Assembly (NCBI GenBank): GCA_002840895.1
Contig: PHCZ01000003.1
Span: 62,001 to 126,000 of the forward strand
From: Bacteroidetes bacterium HGW-Bacteroidetes-8
Lineage (GTDB): Bacteria; Bacteroidota; Bacteroidia; Bacteroidales; UBA932
DNA: 64,000 nucleotides
Direction of reading: 5' to 3'
Part shown: piece by piece, positions 1 to 8,369 of the stretch
Numbering within the stretch: position 1 is the stretch's first letter
How the letters are laid out: every line of letters begins with the position of its first letter
Notes under the pieces: generated by a model
The model's database searches: none
What the model saw: the letters and a program-made list of their open reading frames with translations, nothing else
Told to the model about the DNA's origin: nothing
Translations under genes and position numbers: made by a program

Positions 1-378
1 GCCTCGGCCGAGTGGCTTCACGAAAAGATTCGTAAGCAATTCTGGGGATATGCTCTGGAGGAGAGTCTACCTCTGGAGATGATGCTCTTGTCAAAATATC
101 AAGGAATCCGACCGGCACCCGGATACCCTGCCTGCCCCGAACATAGCGAAAAACAGACAATTTTTGACATTTTAGAGGCCGAAGAAAGAATCGGAGTAAA
201 ACTCACCGAGAGCTTTACAATGGTGCCCGCTGCATCTGTCTGCGGATATATCTTCTCTCATCCGGCATCTTCATATTTCAATGTAGGGAAGATAGGAGTT
301 GACCAACTTAGAGACTACGCAGCCAGAAAGGGGATCACCGTAGATGAAGCAACCCGCTGGCTGGCCCCTAACCTTTAA
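1..378 (+). CDS. metH: Methionine synthase (cobalamin-dependent), C-terminal fragment
   Basis: The reading frame is open from base 1, so the gene is cut by the window edge and only about 125 residues of its C-terminus are present. The segment matches the AdoMet-binding reactivation domain of MetH. It has an upstream helix of the type WLHEKIRKQFWGY and the hallmark GIRPAPGYPACPEH motif that binds AdoMet, then the usual VCGYIFSHP and YFNVGKIG strands. MetH remethylates homocysteine with methyl-tetrahydrofolate, and this domain reductively re-methylates the cobalamin. metF follows 70 bases downstream and ahcY after that, which makes a compact methyl-cycle block. Only the activation domain can be seen; the other domains are inferred to lie to the left. 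A separately encoded activation-domain protein is a less likely alternative. Confidence 0.93.
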   Translation, partial: ASAEWLHEKIRKQFWGYALEESLPLEMMLLSKYQGIRPAPGYPACPEHSEKQTIFDILEAEERIGVKLTESFTMVPAASVCGYIFSHPASSYFNVGKIGVDQLRDYAARKGITVDEATRWLAPNL

Positions 379-384
379 TCCATT

Positions 385-418
385 TTTGTTGACTTATCAA
401 GGAAAATTTATATATTTA
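385..418 (+). promoter_or_regulatory. Putative Bacteroidota promoter of metF
   Basis: TTTG at 385-388 and TATATTTA at 411-418 are separated by 22 bases. This resembles the Bacteroidota -33 (TTTG) and -7 (TAnnTTTG) elements, with one mismatch in the -7 box. It would start transcription about 25 bases before the metF ATG. metF may therefore be transcribed separately as well as from metH. Confidence 0.35.
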
Positions 419-448
419 GATATTGAACCACTGTAACCAGATAACCTA

Positions 449-1402
449 ATGACTGTAATTGAAAAGATTAAAAACGCAAAAAGCCCCCTTTTTACATTTG
501 AGCTGCTGCCCCCATTAAAGGGACACAGTATTGATAAAATATACTCCTCAATAGAGGGTCTGCTGGAGTTTGAGCCGGCATATATCAACTTTACATCACA
601 TCGCAACGAGACTCTCTACAGGGAGAGGTCAGACGGTACGCTTGAGCGCAGGGTTGCGCGAATAAGACCGGGAACAATTGCTCTGGCTGCAGCAGTTAAA
701 TACAAATACAATATTACCGTTGTACCACATTTGCTCTGCGGTGGCTTTACAAAGGAGGAGACCGAGAATGCACTTATCGAGATGAACTTTTTGGGTATCC
801 ACGATGTTCTGGCTCTTAGAGGTGACCCTGTTAAAGGAACCCGGATGTTTATCCCGGAGAGGGATGGTCACCGTAATACAAACGAACTGATTGAGCAGGT
901 GGTCAATCTAAACAAAGGAAGGTATCTGGACTCATCAATGGAGAGTGCCTCCCCAACCTCTTTCTGTATTGGGGTTGCAGGGTATCCGGAAAAACACTTT
1001 GAAGCCCCCAATCCGGAGATAGATATGGAGTACCTGAAAAAGAAGATAGATGCAGGGGCAGATTATATCGTTACACAGATGTTCTTTGATAACGAAAAGT
1101 TTTATCGTTTCCGGGATCTGTGCCAAAAAATCGGGATTACAGTTCCAATTATCCCCGGTATTAAACCGATATCTGCACTAAACGACATAAAGCTTCTTCC
1201 TCAAACCTTCCATATTGATGTCCCACAGGATCTCTTTAAAGCTGTGGTTAAATGTAAGGATGACAAAGAGGCCAGAGAGGCGGGTGTTGAGTGGGCAACT
1301 ATGCAGTCTAAGGATCTTATTAAAAACGGAGTTCCGGGGATTCACTTCTATACTCTGGGAAGGTCCGATAATGTTGCAAAAATTGTAAAATCTTCATACT
1401 AG
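449..1402 (+). CDS. metF: 5,10-methylenetetrahydrofolate reductase
   Basis: This FAD enzyme reduces 5,10-methylene-THF to 5-methyl-THF, the methyl donor for MetH, whose gene lies immediately upstream. At 317 residues it has the usual length of bacterial MetF. Visible family features are the N-terminal FELLPP strand with the catalytic Glu near residue 18, the ALRGDP motif, the GVAGYPEKH segment, the DAGADYIVTQMFFD block and the IIPGIKPI strand, which together form a TIM barrel. The ATG at 449 gives the expected N-terminus. The next gene, ahcY, starts 27 bases after the stop on the same strand, so the two are probably co-transcribed. The identification is firm. Confidence 0.97.
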   Translation: MTVIEKIKNAKSPLFTFELLPPLKGHSIDKIYSSIEGLLEFEPAYINFTSHRNETLYRERSDGTLERRVARIRPGTIALAAAVKYKYNITVVPHLLCGGFTKEETENALIEMNFLGIHDVLALRGDPVKGTRMFIPERDGHRNTNELIEQVVNLNKGRYLDSSMESASPTSFCIGVAGYPEKHFEAPNPEIDMEYLKKKIDAGADYIVTQMFFDNEKFYRFRDLCQKIGITVPIIPGIKPISALNDIKLLPQTFHIDVPQDLFKAVVKCKDDKEAREAGVEWATMQSKDLIKNGVPGIHFYTLGRSDNVAKIVKSSY

Positions 1403-1429
1403 TAATTTTAAAAACGAGAATTATCATAA

Positions 1430-2845
1430 ATGAGTACAAATAATAATTTTAACGACTATAAGGTAGCAGATATAACACTGGCAGATTTTGGCAGGAGGGA
1501 GATAGAGATTGCCCAGAAGGAGATGCCCGGGTTGATGTCGCTGCGAAAAAAATATGGCTCATCTAAACCGCTTTCTGGAGCTAGGGTGATGGGGTCACTC
1601 CATATGACCATCCAGACAGCTGTATTGATTGAGACACTCAAAGAGCTTGGTGCAGATGTCCGCTGGTGCAGCTGTAATATATTCTCAACCCAGGACCACG
1701 CAGCTGCTGCTATAGCAGCATCCGGAGTTCCGGTATTTGCCTGGAAAGGTGAGAACCTTGCAGAGTACTGGTGGTGTACCGAAAGAGCGCTCGATTTCGG
1801 GAACGGATTGGGGCCTAACCTTATTGTAGATGATGGGGGTGATGCCACTATTATGATTCACCGGGGCTATATGGCAGAGAGTGATGCATCTGTACTCTCC
1901 GCTCCTGCTCAGGCACAGGATGAGATTGAACTTAATAATATCTTAAAAGAGCTCCTTGCTGCTGACCCCGGTCGCTGGCACAGGCAGGCTCCCGAGATTA
2001 AAGGGGTTTCGGAGGAGACCACTACCGGCGTTCACCGCCTCTATCAGATGCTGGAGCAGGGTAAGCTGCTCTTTCCTGCTTTTAATGTTAACGACTCGGT
2101 AACAAAATCTAAATTCGATAACCTCTATGGATGCCGTGAGTCTCTTGCAGATGGCATTAAAAGGGCAACCGATGTTATGATTGCCGGAAAGGTTGTGGTT
2201 ATTGCCGGCTACGGAGATGTAGGAAAAGGTTGTGCCCGCTCTATGCATAGTTACGGAGCAAGGGTAATTATTACAGAGATAGACCCTATCTGCGCACTGC
2301 AGGCAGCAATGGAGGGTTATGAGGTAAAGACTATGGATGAGGCAGTTTACCAGGGGAACATATTTGTAACAACTACAGGAAATAAAGATATTATAACAGC
2401 AGAGCATATGGCTGCAATGAAAGATCAGTCAATAGTGTGCAACATAGGTCACTTTGACGATGAGATTCAGGTGGCAAGGCTGGAAAGGTGGAGTGGAATC
2501 AAAAAAATAAACATCAAGCCTCAGGTAGACAGATATCTCTACCCGGACGGACACTCTATCTTTCTGCTGGCACAGGGTCGTCTTGTGAATCTTGGTTGTG
2601 CAACAGGTCACCCCTCTTTCGTAATGAGTAACTCCTTTACAAATCAGGTTTTGGCACAGATGGAGCTTTGGAACAAAAAGTATGAAATTGATGTCTATCG
2701 TCTTCCCAAACATCTTGACGAAGAGGTGGCAAGGCTGCATCTGGAACAGCTCGGGGTTAAACTTACTCTCCTTACCCGGGAGCAGTCAGAATATCTGGGA
2801 ATACCAATAGAGGGTCCTTATAAACCGGAGCACTACAGGTATTAG
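1430..2845 (+). CDS. ahcY: Adenosylhomocysteinase (S-adenosylhomocysteine hydrolase)
   Basis: AhcY reversibly splits S-adenosylhomocysteine into adenosine and homocysteine with tightly bound NAD, returning homocysteine to MetH. The 471-residue length matches the long bacterial form, which carries an insertion relative to the roughly 432-residue animal form. Visible signatures are the Rossmann NAD loop [10 protein letters not shown] near residues 262-271, the HFDDEIQ segment, [13 protein letters not shown], and a C-terminal YKPEHYRY tail of the type that completes the neighbouring subunit's NAD site. It follows metF closely. Its presence suggests direct hydrolysis of SAH rather than the Pfs/LuxS route. 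Confidence 0.98.
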   Translation: MSTNNNFNDYKVADITLADFGRREIEIAQKEMPGLMSLRKKYGSSKPLSGARVMGSLHMTIQTAVLIETLKELGADVRWCSCNIFSTQDHAAAAIAASGVPVFAWKGENLAEYWWCTERALDFGNGLGPNLIVDDGGDATIMIHRGYMAESDASVLSAPAQAQDEIELNNILKELLAADPGRWHRQAPEIKGVSEETTTGVHRLYQMLEQGKLLFPAFNVNDSVTKSKFDNLYGCRESLADGIKRATDVMIAGKVVVIAGYGDVGKGCARSMHSYGARVIITEIDPICALQAAMEGYEVKTMDEAVYQGNIFVTTTGNKDIITAEHMAAMKDQSIVCNIGHFDDEIQVARLERWSGIKKINIKPQVDRYLYPDGHSIFLLAQGRLVNLGCATGHPSFVMSNSFTNQVLAQMELWNKKYEIDVYRLPKHLDEEVARLHLEQLGVKLTLLTREQSEYLGIPIEGPYKPEHYRY

Positions 2846-2871
2846 AAGTTAGGTATTAAAACAGAGATGTT

Positions 2872-3765
2872 ATGAACAACAGGCCATTGGTCTCCATAAT
2901 AACGGTTAACTACAACCAGAGCGTCGTAACGGGTGAGTTACTAAAATCTCTGCGCTCTATTACATACCCCAATTATGAAATTATTGTTGTAGATAATGGT
3001 TCTGTTGAGAGTCCCGACCATCTTAAGGAGAGTTTCCCCGAGATTTACCTGGATAAGACCGGAGAGAATCTGGGATTTGCAGGAGGTAATAACTGCGGAG
3101 TAAGAGTATCCAAGGGCAAATACCTTATGTTTCTAAACAATGACACAGAGGTCTCTCCGGGTTTTTTGGAGCCTCTGGTGAAACTGATGGAAGCTGACTC
3201 GACAATAGGAATGGTTAGCCCGAAAATCAAATATTTCAGAAATCCGGATATAGTCCAATATGCCGGGTTTACCAAAATGAATCCATACACAATCCGAAAC
3301 AGTGGTGTTGGGTATCTGCAGCCGGACGGCCCCGAGTATGACACTATCTCTCAAACAGAATATATTCACGGAGCTGCAATGATGGTTCCGAGAGCTGTAG
3401 TTGACAGAGTTGGACAGATGCCGGAGATCTACTTTCTCTACTATGAGGAGTACGACTGGAGCGAGATGTTTAAACGTGCGGGCTATAAGATCTACTACCA
3501 TCCCGGCTCAGTTGTATTACATAAGGAGTCTGTGACTACAGGTGTTGAGAGCCCATTAAAAACTTACTACATAAACAGAAGCCGTCTTATATTTTCCCGT
3601 AGAAACTACTCAGGATATCAACTGATTATAAGTCTTCTTTTCCAGACATTAATCTCACTCCCAAAGAACAGCCTGGTTTTTCTGCTTAAAGGTGAGTTCA
3701 AAAATATGTCTGCCTACTTGAGAGCCTATCTCTGGAATATTACACACTTAAAACTCAGGCAATGA
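2872..3765 (+). CDS. GT2 family glycosyltransferase (rhamnosyltransferase-like)
   Basis: This is a 297-residue GT-A fold glycosyltransferase. The N-terminal SIITVNYNQ strand, the VDNGS loop, the GFAGGNN motif, a metal-binding NND at residues 89-91 and the late EEYDW motif at 192-196 are typical of the WcaA/WbbL-like, often rhamnosyl, branch of family GT2. No membrane span long enough to anchor it is obvious, although the C-terminal 60 residues are hydrophobic and basic. It starts 26 bases after ahcY and its stop overlaps the start of the next glycosyltransferase (ATGA). It is inferred to build a surface polysaccharide; donor and acceptor cannot be read from the sequence. Confidence 0.9.
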   Translation: MNNRPLVSIITVNYNQSVVTGELLKSLRSITYPNYEIIVVDNGSVESPDHLKESFPEIYLDKTGENLGFAGGNNCGVRVSKGKYLMFLNNDTEVSPGFLEPLVKLMEADSTIGMVSPKIKYFRNPDIVQYAGFTKMNPYTIRNSGVGYLQPDGPEYDTISQTEYIHGAAMMVPRAVVDRVGQMPEIYFLYYEEYDWSEMFKRAGYKIYYHPGSVVLHKESVTTGVESPLKTYYINRSRLIFSRRNYSGYQLIISLLFQTLISLPKNSLVFLLKGEFKNMSAYLRAYLWNITHLKLRQ

Positions 3766-4901
3766 AAATAGGGATTGAAGCACAAAGAGTTTTCCGGACT
3801 AAAAAGCACGGAATGGATATGGTTGCCCTTGAGCTGATCAAAAACCTGCAGATTATTGATAAGGAAAATGAGTATGTCGTTTTTGTCAAGCCGGATGACG
3901 ATAGAGAGTGTATTCCCAACTCTCCCAACTTTAAGATTGTTGAACTTAGAGGTGGCCCCTACCCTCTATGGGAGCAGTTTGCCCTTGGCAGGGCTGCCAT
4001 TAAAGAGGGTTGCCAGATTCTGCACTGCACAAGCAATACGGCTCCAGTTAAATGTAAGATCCCTCTTGTTATAACCCTTCACGACATAATCTATCTGGAG
4101 AGCATATCCCTATTTAAAAAAAGCGGCACCTGGTATCAGAAGTTTGGTAATATGTATCGTAGGTTTGTTGTACCGATTGTTGCAAAGAGAAGCGCAAGGG
4201 TGGTTACTGTATCAAACTTTGAGAAAGAGCGTATCCGAAGCTTTATGGGACTAAAGGATAATCTGGTTGCAATTTATAATGGGGTTGGCAGCCACTTTAC
4301 AAAGATTAGTGATGCTCTAATTATCGAAAGGGCAAAATCTAAATACAACCTTCCGGATAATTTTCTCTTCTTTCTGGGGAATACAGATCCAAAGAAAAAT
4401 ACTCCCAATGTTTTAAAGGCGTTCGCAATATTTAATGCCCAATCTGCAGTAAAGTACAAGCTGGTTATGCTCGATTTTCGTGAAAGCGCGCTTTTACAAA
4501 TACTAAATGAGATAGGGTCACCTCAGATAAGAGAGGATATTCAACTCACCGGTTACGTTCCTAACGGGGAGTTGCCTGCCATAATAAACCAATGTAAGGT
4601 TTTTCTCTATCCATCTCTTAGAGAGAGCTTCGGGATACCGATTTTAGAGGGTATGGCGTGCGGGGTTCCTGTTATAACATCCACAACATCCTCAATGCCG
4701 GAGGTTGCCGGGGATGCTGCACTGTTGGTAAACCCGGAAAATCCTCTCGAGATAGCAGATGCTATTGCTAAAATAATATCGGACAACCAACTTCGGGAGT
4801 CACTCTGCCAAAAAGGTGTTGAAAGAGCCTCTCACTTCTCCTGGAGAGAGATGGCCCAAAACTATCTGGAACTCTACAAGAGCGTTATCAAAGAATTATA
4901 G
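3762..4901 (+). CDS. GT4 family glycosyltransferase
   Basis: This 379-residue GT-B fold glycosyltransferase has an N-terminal acceptor half with the HCTSNTAP segment and a C-terminal nucleotide-sugar half. The C-terminal half carries the FFLGNTDPKKN donor loop, the LTGYVPNGELP strand and the ESFGIPILEGMACG motif, which contains the E-x7-E donor-binding glutamates, followed by VPVITSTTSSMPEVAGDAA. These are classic GT4 (mannosyltransferase-like) features. It overlaps the preceding GT2 gene by four bases and precedes a membrane GT2, so the three probably form one unit. The sugar specificity is unknown. Confidence 0.92.
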   Translation: MKIGIEAQRVFRTKKHGMDMVALELIKNLQIIDKENEYVVFVKPDDDRECIPNSPNFKIVELRGGPYPLWEQFALGRAAIKEGCQILHCTSNTAPVKCKIPLVITLHDIIYLESISLFKKSGTWYQKFGNMYRRFVVPIVAKRSARVVTVSNFEKERIRSFMGLKDNLVAIYNGVGSHFTKISDALIIERAKSKYNLPDNFLFFLGNTDPKKNTPNVLKAFAIFNAQSAVKYKLVMLDFRESALLQILNEIGSPQIREDIQLTGYVPNGELPAIINQCKVFLYPSLRESFGIPILEGMACGVPVITSTTSSMPEVAGDAALLVNPENPLEIADAIAKIISDNQLRESLCQKGVERASHFSWREMAQNYLELYKSVIKEL

Positions 4902-4916
4902 TAAATAACTACCATT

Positions 4917-6086
4917 ATGAGAACTACCGAAATTCTCTTTTTTGCTGCTCTGTTTATTGTCTTCTACACCTATATCGGATATGGCATTCTACTATATCTT
5001 TTAGTTCGAATCAAAAGAGTGTTAAAACCCTCTCCCCGAAGAGATCTATCTCCATTTGAGCCGGAAATTACAATTTTAGTTGCGGCATATAACGAAAAAG
5101 ATTTTGTCAAGCGAAAAGTTGAGAACACCCGTGCCCTGGAGTACCCCAAGGATAAACTTCGGCAGATTTGGGTAACAGATGGCTCAAATGACTCAACCCC
5201 GGAGTTGCTAAAGGAGTATCCTGAGGTTACTGTACTTCACCTTGATGAGCGAAGGGGTAAAATTGCAGCTATGAACAGGGCAATGAAGTTGATTGATACA
5301 CCATACGTAATCTTCTCTGATGCAAATACAATGCTCTCAGAGGGCTCCGTTAGAGTTATTGCAGATCTTTTCCGAAACCCTAAAACAGGATGCGTCTCGG
5401 GGGAGAAACGAATTCGAAACTCTGCCTCTGATGGTGCGGCAGGAGCAGGAGAGGGAATATACTGGAGGTATGAATCTACTTTAAAAAAATGGGATGCTGA
5501 GCTCTACTCTGCCGTTGGTGCGGCCGGCGAGCTCTTTGCAATAAGGACGGAGCTGTTCCGTGAGGTTGAGCCGGATACTCTTCTGGACGATTTTATCATC
5601 TCCCTGAGGGTTGCAATGAGTGGTTATAAGATCGATTACAACCCAAATGCCTACGCCATAGAGGCACCTTCTGAGAGTGTTAAGGAGGAGTTAAAACGGA
5701 AAATCCGAATCGCTGCCGGCGGAATCCAGTCAATAGTTCGTCTTTTACCATTGCTAAATATTTTTAAATATAAAACACTTTCGTTTCAATATATATCTCA
5801 CAGGGTTTTACGATGGACACTAGCCCCTGTACTTCTCCCGTTCATCTTTTTTCTTAATGCAGCTCTTGCTTGGGGCTCCCAAAGCTACCTGGCCCTATTT
5901 ATAGCCCAAATTTTATTTTACTCTCTGGCTGCTTTAGGATGGATACTTCAAAGCAGAGAGATAAAGGTGAAGGCTCTTTTTATCCCTTACTACTTCCTGA
6001 TTATGAACTATGCTGTTTATCGCGGATTCTTCCGGTATTTGGCAGGCAAGCAGAGTGTAAACTGGGAGCGGGCTAAGAGAGGGTGA
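4917..6086 (+). CDS. Membrane GT2 family glycosyltransferase
   Basis: The 389-residue protein has an N-terminal membrane helix (about residues 8-30), a cytoplasmic GT2 domain and two to three C-terminal helices (about 300-375). Catalytic-type motifs are VAAYNE, VTDGSNDST, FSDAN at about 133-137, GAAGELFA and LLDDFIIS (a TED-like position), followed by a KRKIRIAAGG segment where processive enzymes have QxxRW. This is the architecture of PgaC/cellulose-synthase-like enzymes, but the lack of a clean QxxRW argues for caution about processivity. It ends 14 bases inside the convergent pabC-like gene. No terminator hairpin was seen at the junction. Confidence 0.88.
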   Translation: MRTTEILFFAALFIVFYTYIGYGILLYLLVRIKRVLKPSPRRDLSPFEPEITILVAAYNEKDFVKRKVENTRALEYPKDKLRQIWVTDGSNDSTPELLKEYPEVTVLHLDERRGKIAAMNRAMKLIDTPYVIFSDANTMLSEGSVRVIADLFRNPKTGCVSGEKRIRNSASDGAAGAGEGIYWRYESTLKKWDAELYSAVGAAGELFAIRTELFREVEPDTLLDDFIISLRVAMSGYKIDYNPNAYAIEAPSESVKEELKRKIRIAAGGIQSIVRLLPLLNIFKYKTLSFQYISHRVLRWTLAPVLLPFIFFLNAALAWGSQSYLALFIAQILFYSLAALGWILQSREIKVKALFIPYYFLIMNYAVYRGFFRYLAGKQSVNWERAKRG

Positions 6087-6657
6087 TGCTAACAGGAGTC
6101 ATATCCATCATTGCATTAATGATAGAGACAGAGCTGAATCTCTTTATGTCTCTCTCCCGGATAACTCGCTCCCGGACTGTGCCTCTTGCAATCAGATACT
6201 CTCTTTTAGTCCCTTTTAACAGAGGATTTGCAGGGGTATAGTAACTACTACCATCCCCAAAAATTATATTGCAATATGAGCTGTCTGTAATAAGACCCTC
6301 TTTTACTATAAGGATATCGTCACAATCTCCCCTCTTTTCTAAAAGCGTGTTAATTGTATCCCTGTTTTCATATTTAAACCTGTAGTCTATATCGCAACCA
6401 TCAACCAACCTAAGTGTTTTTATATCCTTTGGGGTGTATGGTTCCAATGAATAATCTATAATATCCTTTGAGTAGATAACCCTCAATTTACAGACTCCGC
6501 TTAAAGGCCGATTAACATTGAAATATAACAACTCTGCCAGCGGGAGCTTTTTGATTATTCCAAAATTATGAAGCATTGTCTCTGAAGATCTCTTTAGGTG
6601 AAGATCAAGATTTTGGGCGACACCGTCTACCACTTTAATTGTCTCAATAAAATTCAT
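6073..6657 (-). CDS. pabC: Aminotransferase class IV, probable aminodeoxychorismate lyase
   Basis: The protein is a fold-type IV PLP enzyme. The PLP lysine is K95 in the YRFKY segment, followed by the EGLITDSSYCN block and the LLKGTKRE turn that positions the cofactor phosphate. PabC releases pyruvate from 4-amino-4-deoxychorismate to give p-aminobenzoate for folate synthesis. At 194 residues it is shorter than the usual 270 or so, which is common for the Bacteroidota version. pabB lies 9 bases upstream on the same strand, and this context is the main reason for assigning PabC rather than a branched-chain aminotransferase. Confidence 0.85.
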   Translation of the reverse strand: MNFIETIKVVDGVAQNLDLHLKRSSETMLHNFGIIKKLPLAELLYFNVNRPLSGVCKLRVIYSKDIIDYSLEPYTPKDIKTLRLVDGCDIDYRFKYENRDTINTLLEKRGDCDDILIVKEGLITDSSYCNIIFGDGSSYYTPANPLLKGTKREYLIARGTVRERVIRERDIKRFSSVSIINAMMDMTPVSITLS

Positions 6658-6666
6658 AATTGTAGT

Positions 6667-7707
6667 TTATAACCTACTCTCAAAAGGGAAGTAGATCTTG
6701 GCCATCATTTCACTATGTTCATCTTCGCAATTACTGTTTACTGTTATCCCGCCTCCGCTTCTGTACCACATCTTTCCATCTTTGTCTCTCTCAATGAATC
6801 TTATCATCACTGCCGAGTCAAAAACCGACCCGTCAAAAAAACCAAAAACTCCGGTATAGAATCCCCTTTTCTCCCCCTCACTTTTGGCAATAAGTTTAAG
6901 GGTAGACTTTTTGGGCGCTCCCGATACCGAGCCTGCAGGTAGTAGCCTAAAAATAAGGTCTCCCAAATTATCTAAATAGCTCCCGGGCAGCTCCCCTCTA
7001 ATATCGGAGCTTACCTGCAGAATTTCACCCCTATCGGTCTTGACACTGTCTATGTAGCGGAAACTCTCTACCCAAACCCTCTCCGAGACCATACCCAGGT
7101 CATTTCTTATAAGATCTGTTATGGTATTATGCTCGCTACTCTCTTTATAATCTGAGAGAATCCTCTCCCTGGCCTGTGGTACGGATGCCATAATGGTACC
7201 CTTCATTGGCCTGGAAGATATAACCCCATTTTCTATCTGCACAAATCTCTCCGGGCTGAAACATACGAACCTGCCCGGCAGACAGATTGCAAACGGGGAT
7301 TCAGATTCAGAGAAGATCTCCTCTAAGGTTAGTGATGTCTCTACCTCTGTTTTGCAGGTTAGGTTAATCAGATATGTATCTCCACGCATAAGCCCCTCAA
7401 GAACAGTGCTGAACTTCTCTCTGTACTCCTGTATGGGTACAGGATTTAAAATTTTCAGCCTTTTTTCCCTCTTTTCGGGTAGTTGCCCAACTCTTATAGC
7501 AGATCTATTGCATATATCTCCTATTCTGAATAGTATCTCGCTGCTGTTAATCGGGTCTTCGATAAATATTCCACTCTCCAGCTCAAAATCTACCGCAAAA
7601 AGAAACGGACCTCTCTTTGATGCGGTACGGTTTATATGTTCGCAAACCTCGGCCGCAGAAATAATCGCTACCTGGGAATTTTTTGCAAGGTTTGTGTTAC
7701 CAGCCAT
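6667..7707 (-). CDS. pabB: Aminodeoxychorismate synthase component I
   Basis: This chorismate-binding enzyme converts chorismate plus ammonia to 4-amino-4-deoxychorismate. The 346 residues cover the catalytic domain of the TrpE/PabB family, with motifs SSRPMKGTI, TDLIRNDLG, GSVSGAPKKSTL and GGGITVNS. The lysine in the PMKGT motif is diagnostic for PabB; anthranilate synthases have alanine there. The N-terminal non-catalytic domain is reduced. It sits with the pabC-like gene downstream and diverges from pabA, which starts 80 bases away on the other strand, so all three pABA genes are adjacent. Confidence 0.93.
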   Translation of the reverse strand: MAGNTNLAKNSQVAIISAAEVCEHINRTASKRGPFLFAVDFELESGIFIEDPINSSEILFRIGDICNRSAIRVGQLPEKREKRLKILNPVPIQEYREKFSTVLEGLMRGDTYLINLTCKTEVETSLTLEEIFSESESPFAICLPGRFVCFSPERFVQIENGVISSRPMKGTIMASVPQARERILSDYKESSEHNTITDLIRNDLGMVSERVWVESFRYIDSVKTDRGEILQVSSDIRGELPGSYLDNLGDLIFRLLPAGSVSGAPKKSTLKLIAKSEGEKRGFYTGVFGFFDGSVFDSAVMIRFIERDKDGKMWYRSGGGITVNSNCEDEHSEMMAKIYFPFESRL

Positions 7708-7750
7708 TTAAGGAGTATTTTTGACAAGGTTCTTTGGCAATATCGGGAAA

Positions 7751-7783
7751 TTGTTAACAAATGTACTAAAATATATACTTTTG
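7751..7783 (+). promoter_or_regulatory. Putative promoter of pabA, overlapping the start region
   Basis: An exact -7 box TACTTTTG (7776-7783) lies only four bases before the GTG start at 7788, with TTG at 7751-7753 in a plausible -33 position (22-base spacer). If used, transcription would begin at or next to the start codon, giving a leaderless or nearly leaderless message. Confidence 0.4.
7758..7765 (-). promoter_or_regulatory. Putative -7 box of pabB
   Basis: The minus strand reads TACATTTG, an exact match to TAnnTTTG, about 50 bases upstream of the pabB ATG. No convincing -33 TTTG partner is present. Confidence 0.35.
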
Positions 7784-7787
7784 CGGG

Positions 7788-8369
7788 GTGAAAAGGATTC
7801 TGATTATAGATAATTACGACTCGTTTGTCTACAATGTTCTTCATCTTGTAAAAAAGGTGACAGATACTGCTGCAGATATCTTCTTCAATGATAAAATTCC
7901 CTTTGACAAGCTGGATAGTTACAGCCATATTATTCTCTCCCCCGGGCCCGGAGTCCCTTCGCAAGCGGGAGATCTGCTTAAGCTCATAAATAGCTGCAAA
8001 GAGAGCCACTCAATTTTGGGAATATGTCTGGGACACCAGGCGATTGCTCAACACTTCGGAGCCAGACTAATAAACCTGAGTCACCCACTTCACGGTCACA
8101 AATCTATTTTATCCATTGAAGATAGTAACGACCCTCTCGTTGGGAAATTTAACAGGGAGAACCCCTGTACAGTTGCCCTTTACCACTCCTGGGCAGTGGA
8201 GAGAGATGGTTTTCCGCCTGTTCTCTCAATTGGCTCCTGCAACGAGGATAAAATAATAATGTCTCTGTACCACAGGTCGCTACCAATTTACGGGGTTCAG
8301 TTCCACCCGGAATCTGTAATCACAAACCTGGGAGAACAGATACTCTCTAACTATTTTTACGGTAACTGA
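7788..8369 (+). CDS. pabA: Aminodeoxychorismate/anthranilate synthase glutamine amidotransferase
   Basis: This 193-residue class I glutamine amidotransferase supplies ammonia to PabB. The triad is clear: nucleophile C80 in GICLGHQAIA, and H173 and E175 in GVQFHPESV near the C-terminus. The oxyanion-type SPGPGVP motif lies near residues 51-57. The start is a GTG, chosen because KRILIIDNYDSFVYN is the canonical N-terminus of PabA/TrpG. It is divergent from pabB, so PabA is the best call; TrpG cannot be excluded because some bacteria share one subunit between both synthases. The last 23 bases overlap the convergent ABC permease gene. Confidence 0.93.
   Translation: MKRILIIDNYDSFVYNVLHLVKKVTDTAADIFFNDKIPFDKLDSYSHIILSPGPGVPSQAGDLLKLINSCKESHSILGICLGHQAIAQHFGARLINLSHPLHGHKSILSIEDSNDPLVGKFNRENPCTVALYHSWAVERDGFPPVLSIGSCNEDKIIMSLYHRSLPIYGVQFHPESVITNLGEQILSNYFYGN

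Noticed and set aside
379-448. SAM or SAH riboswitch upstream of metF/ahcY
   Set aside because: The 70-base gap is too short and contains no hairpin set resembling a known SAM or SAH aptamer; only a promoter-like pair was seen.
1456-2740. Long open frames antisense to ahcY
   Set aside because: They have no recognisable domains and lie wholly opposite a strongly conserved enzyme; they are codon-bias shadows.
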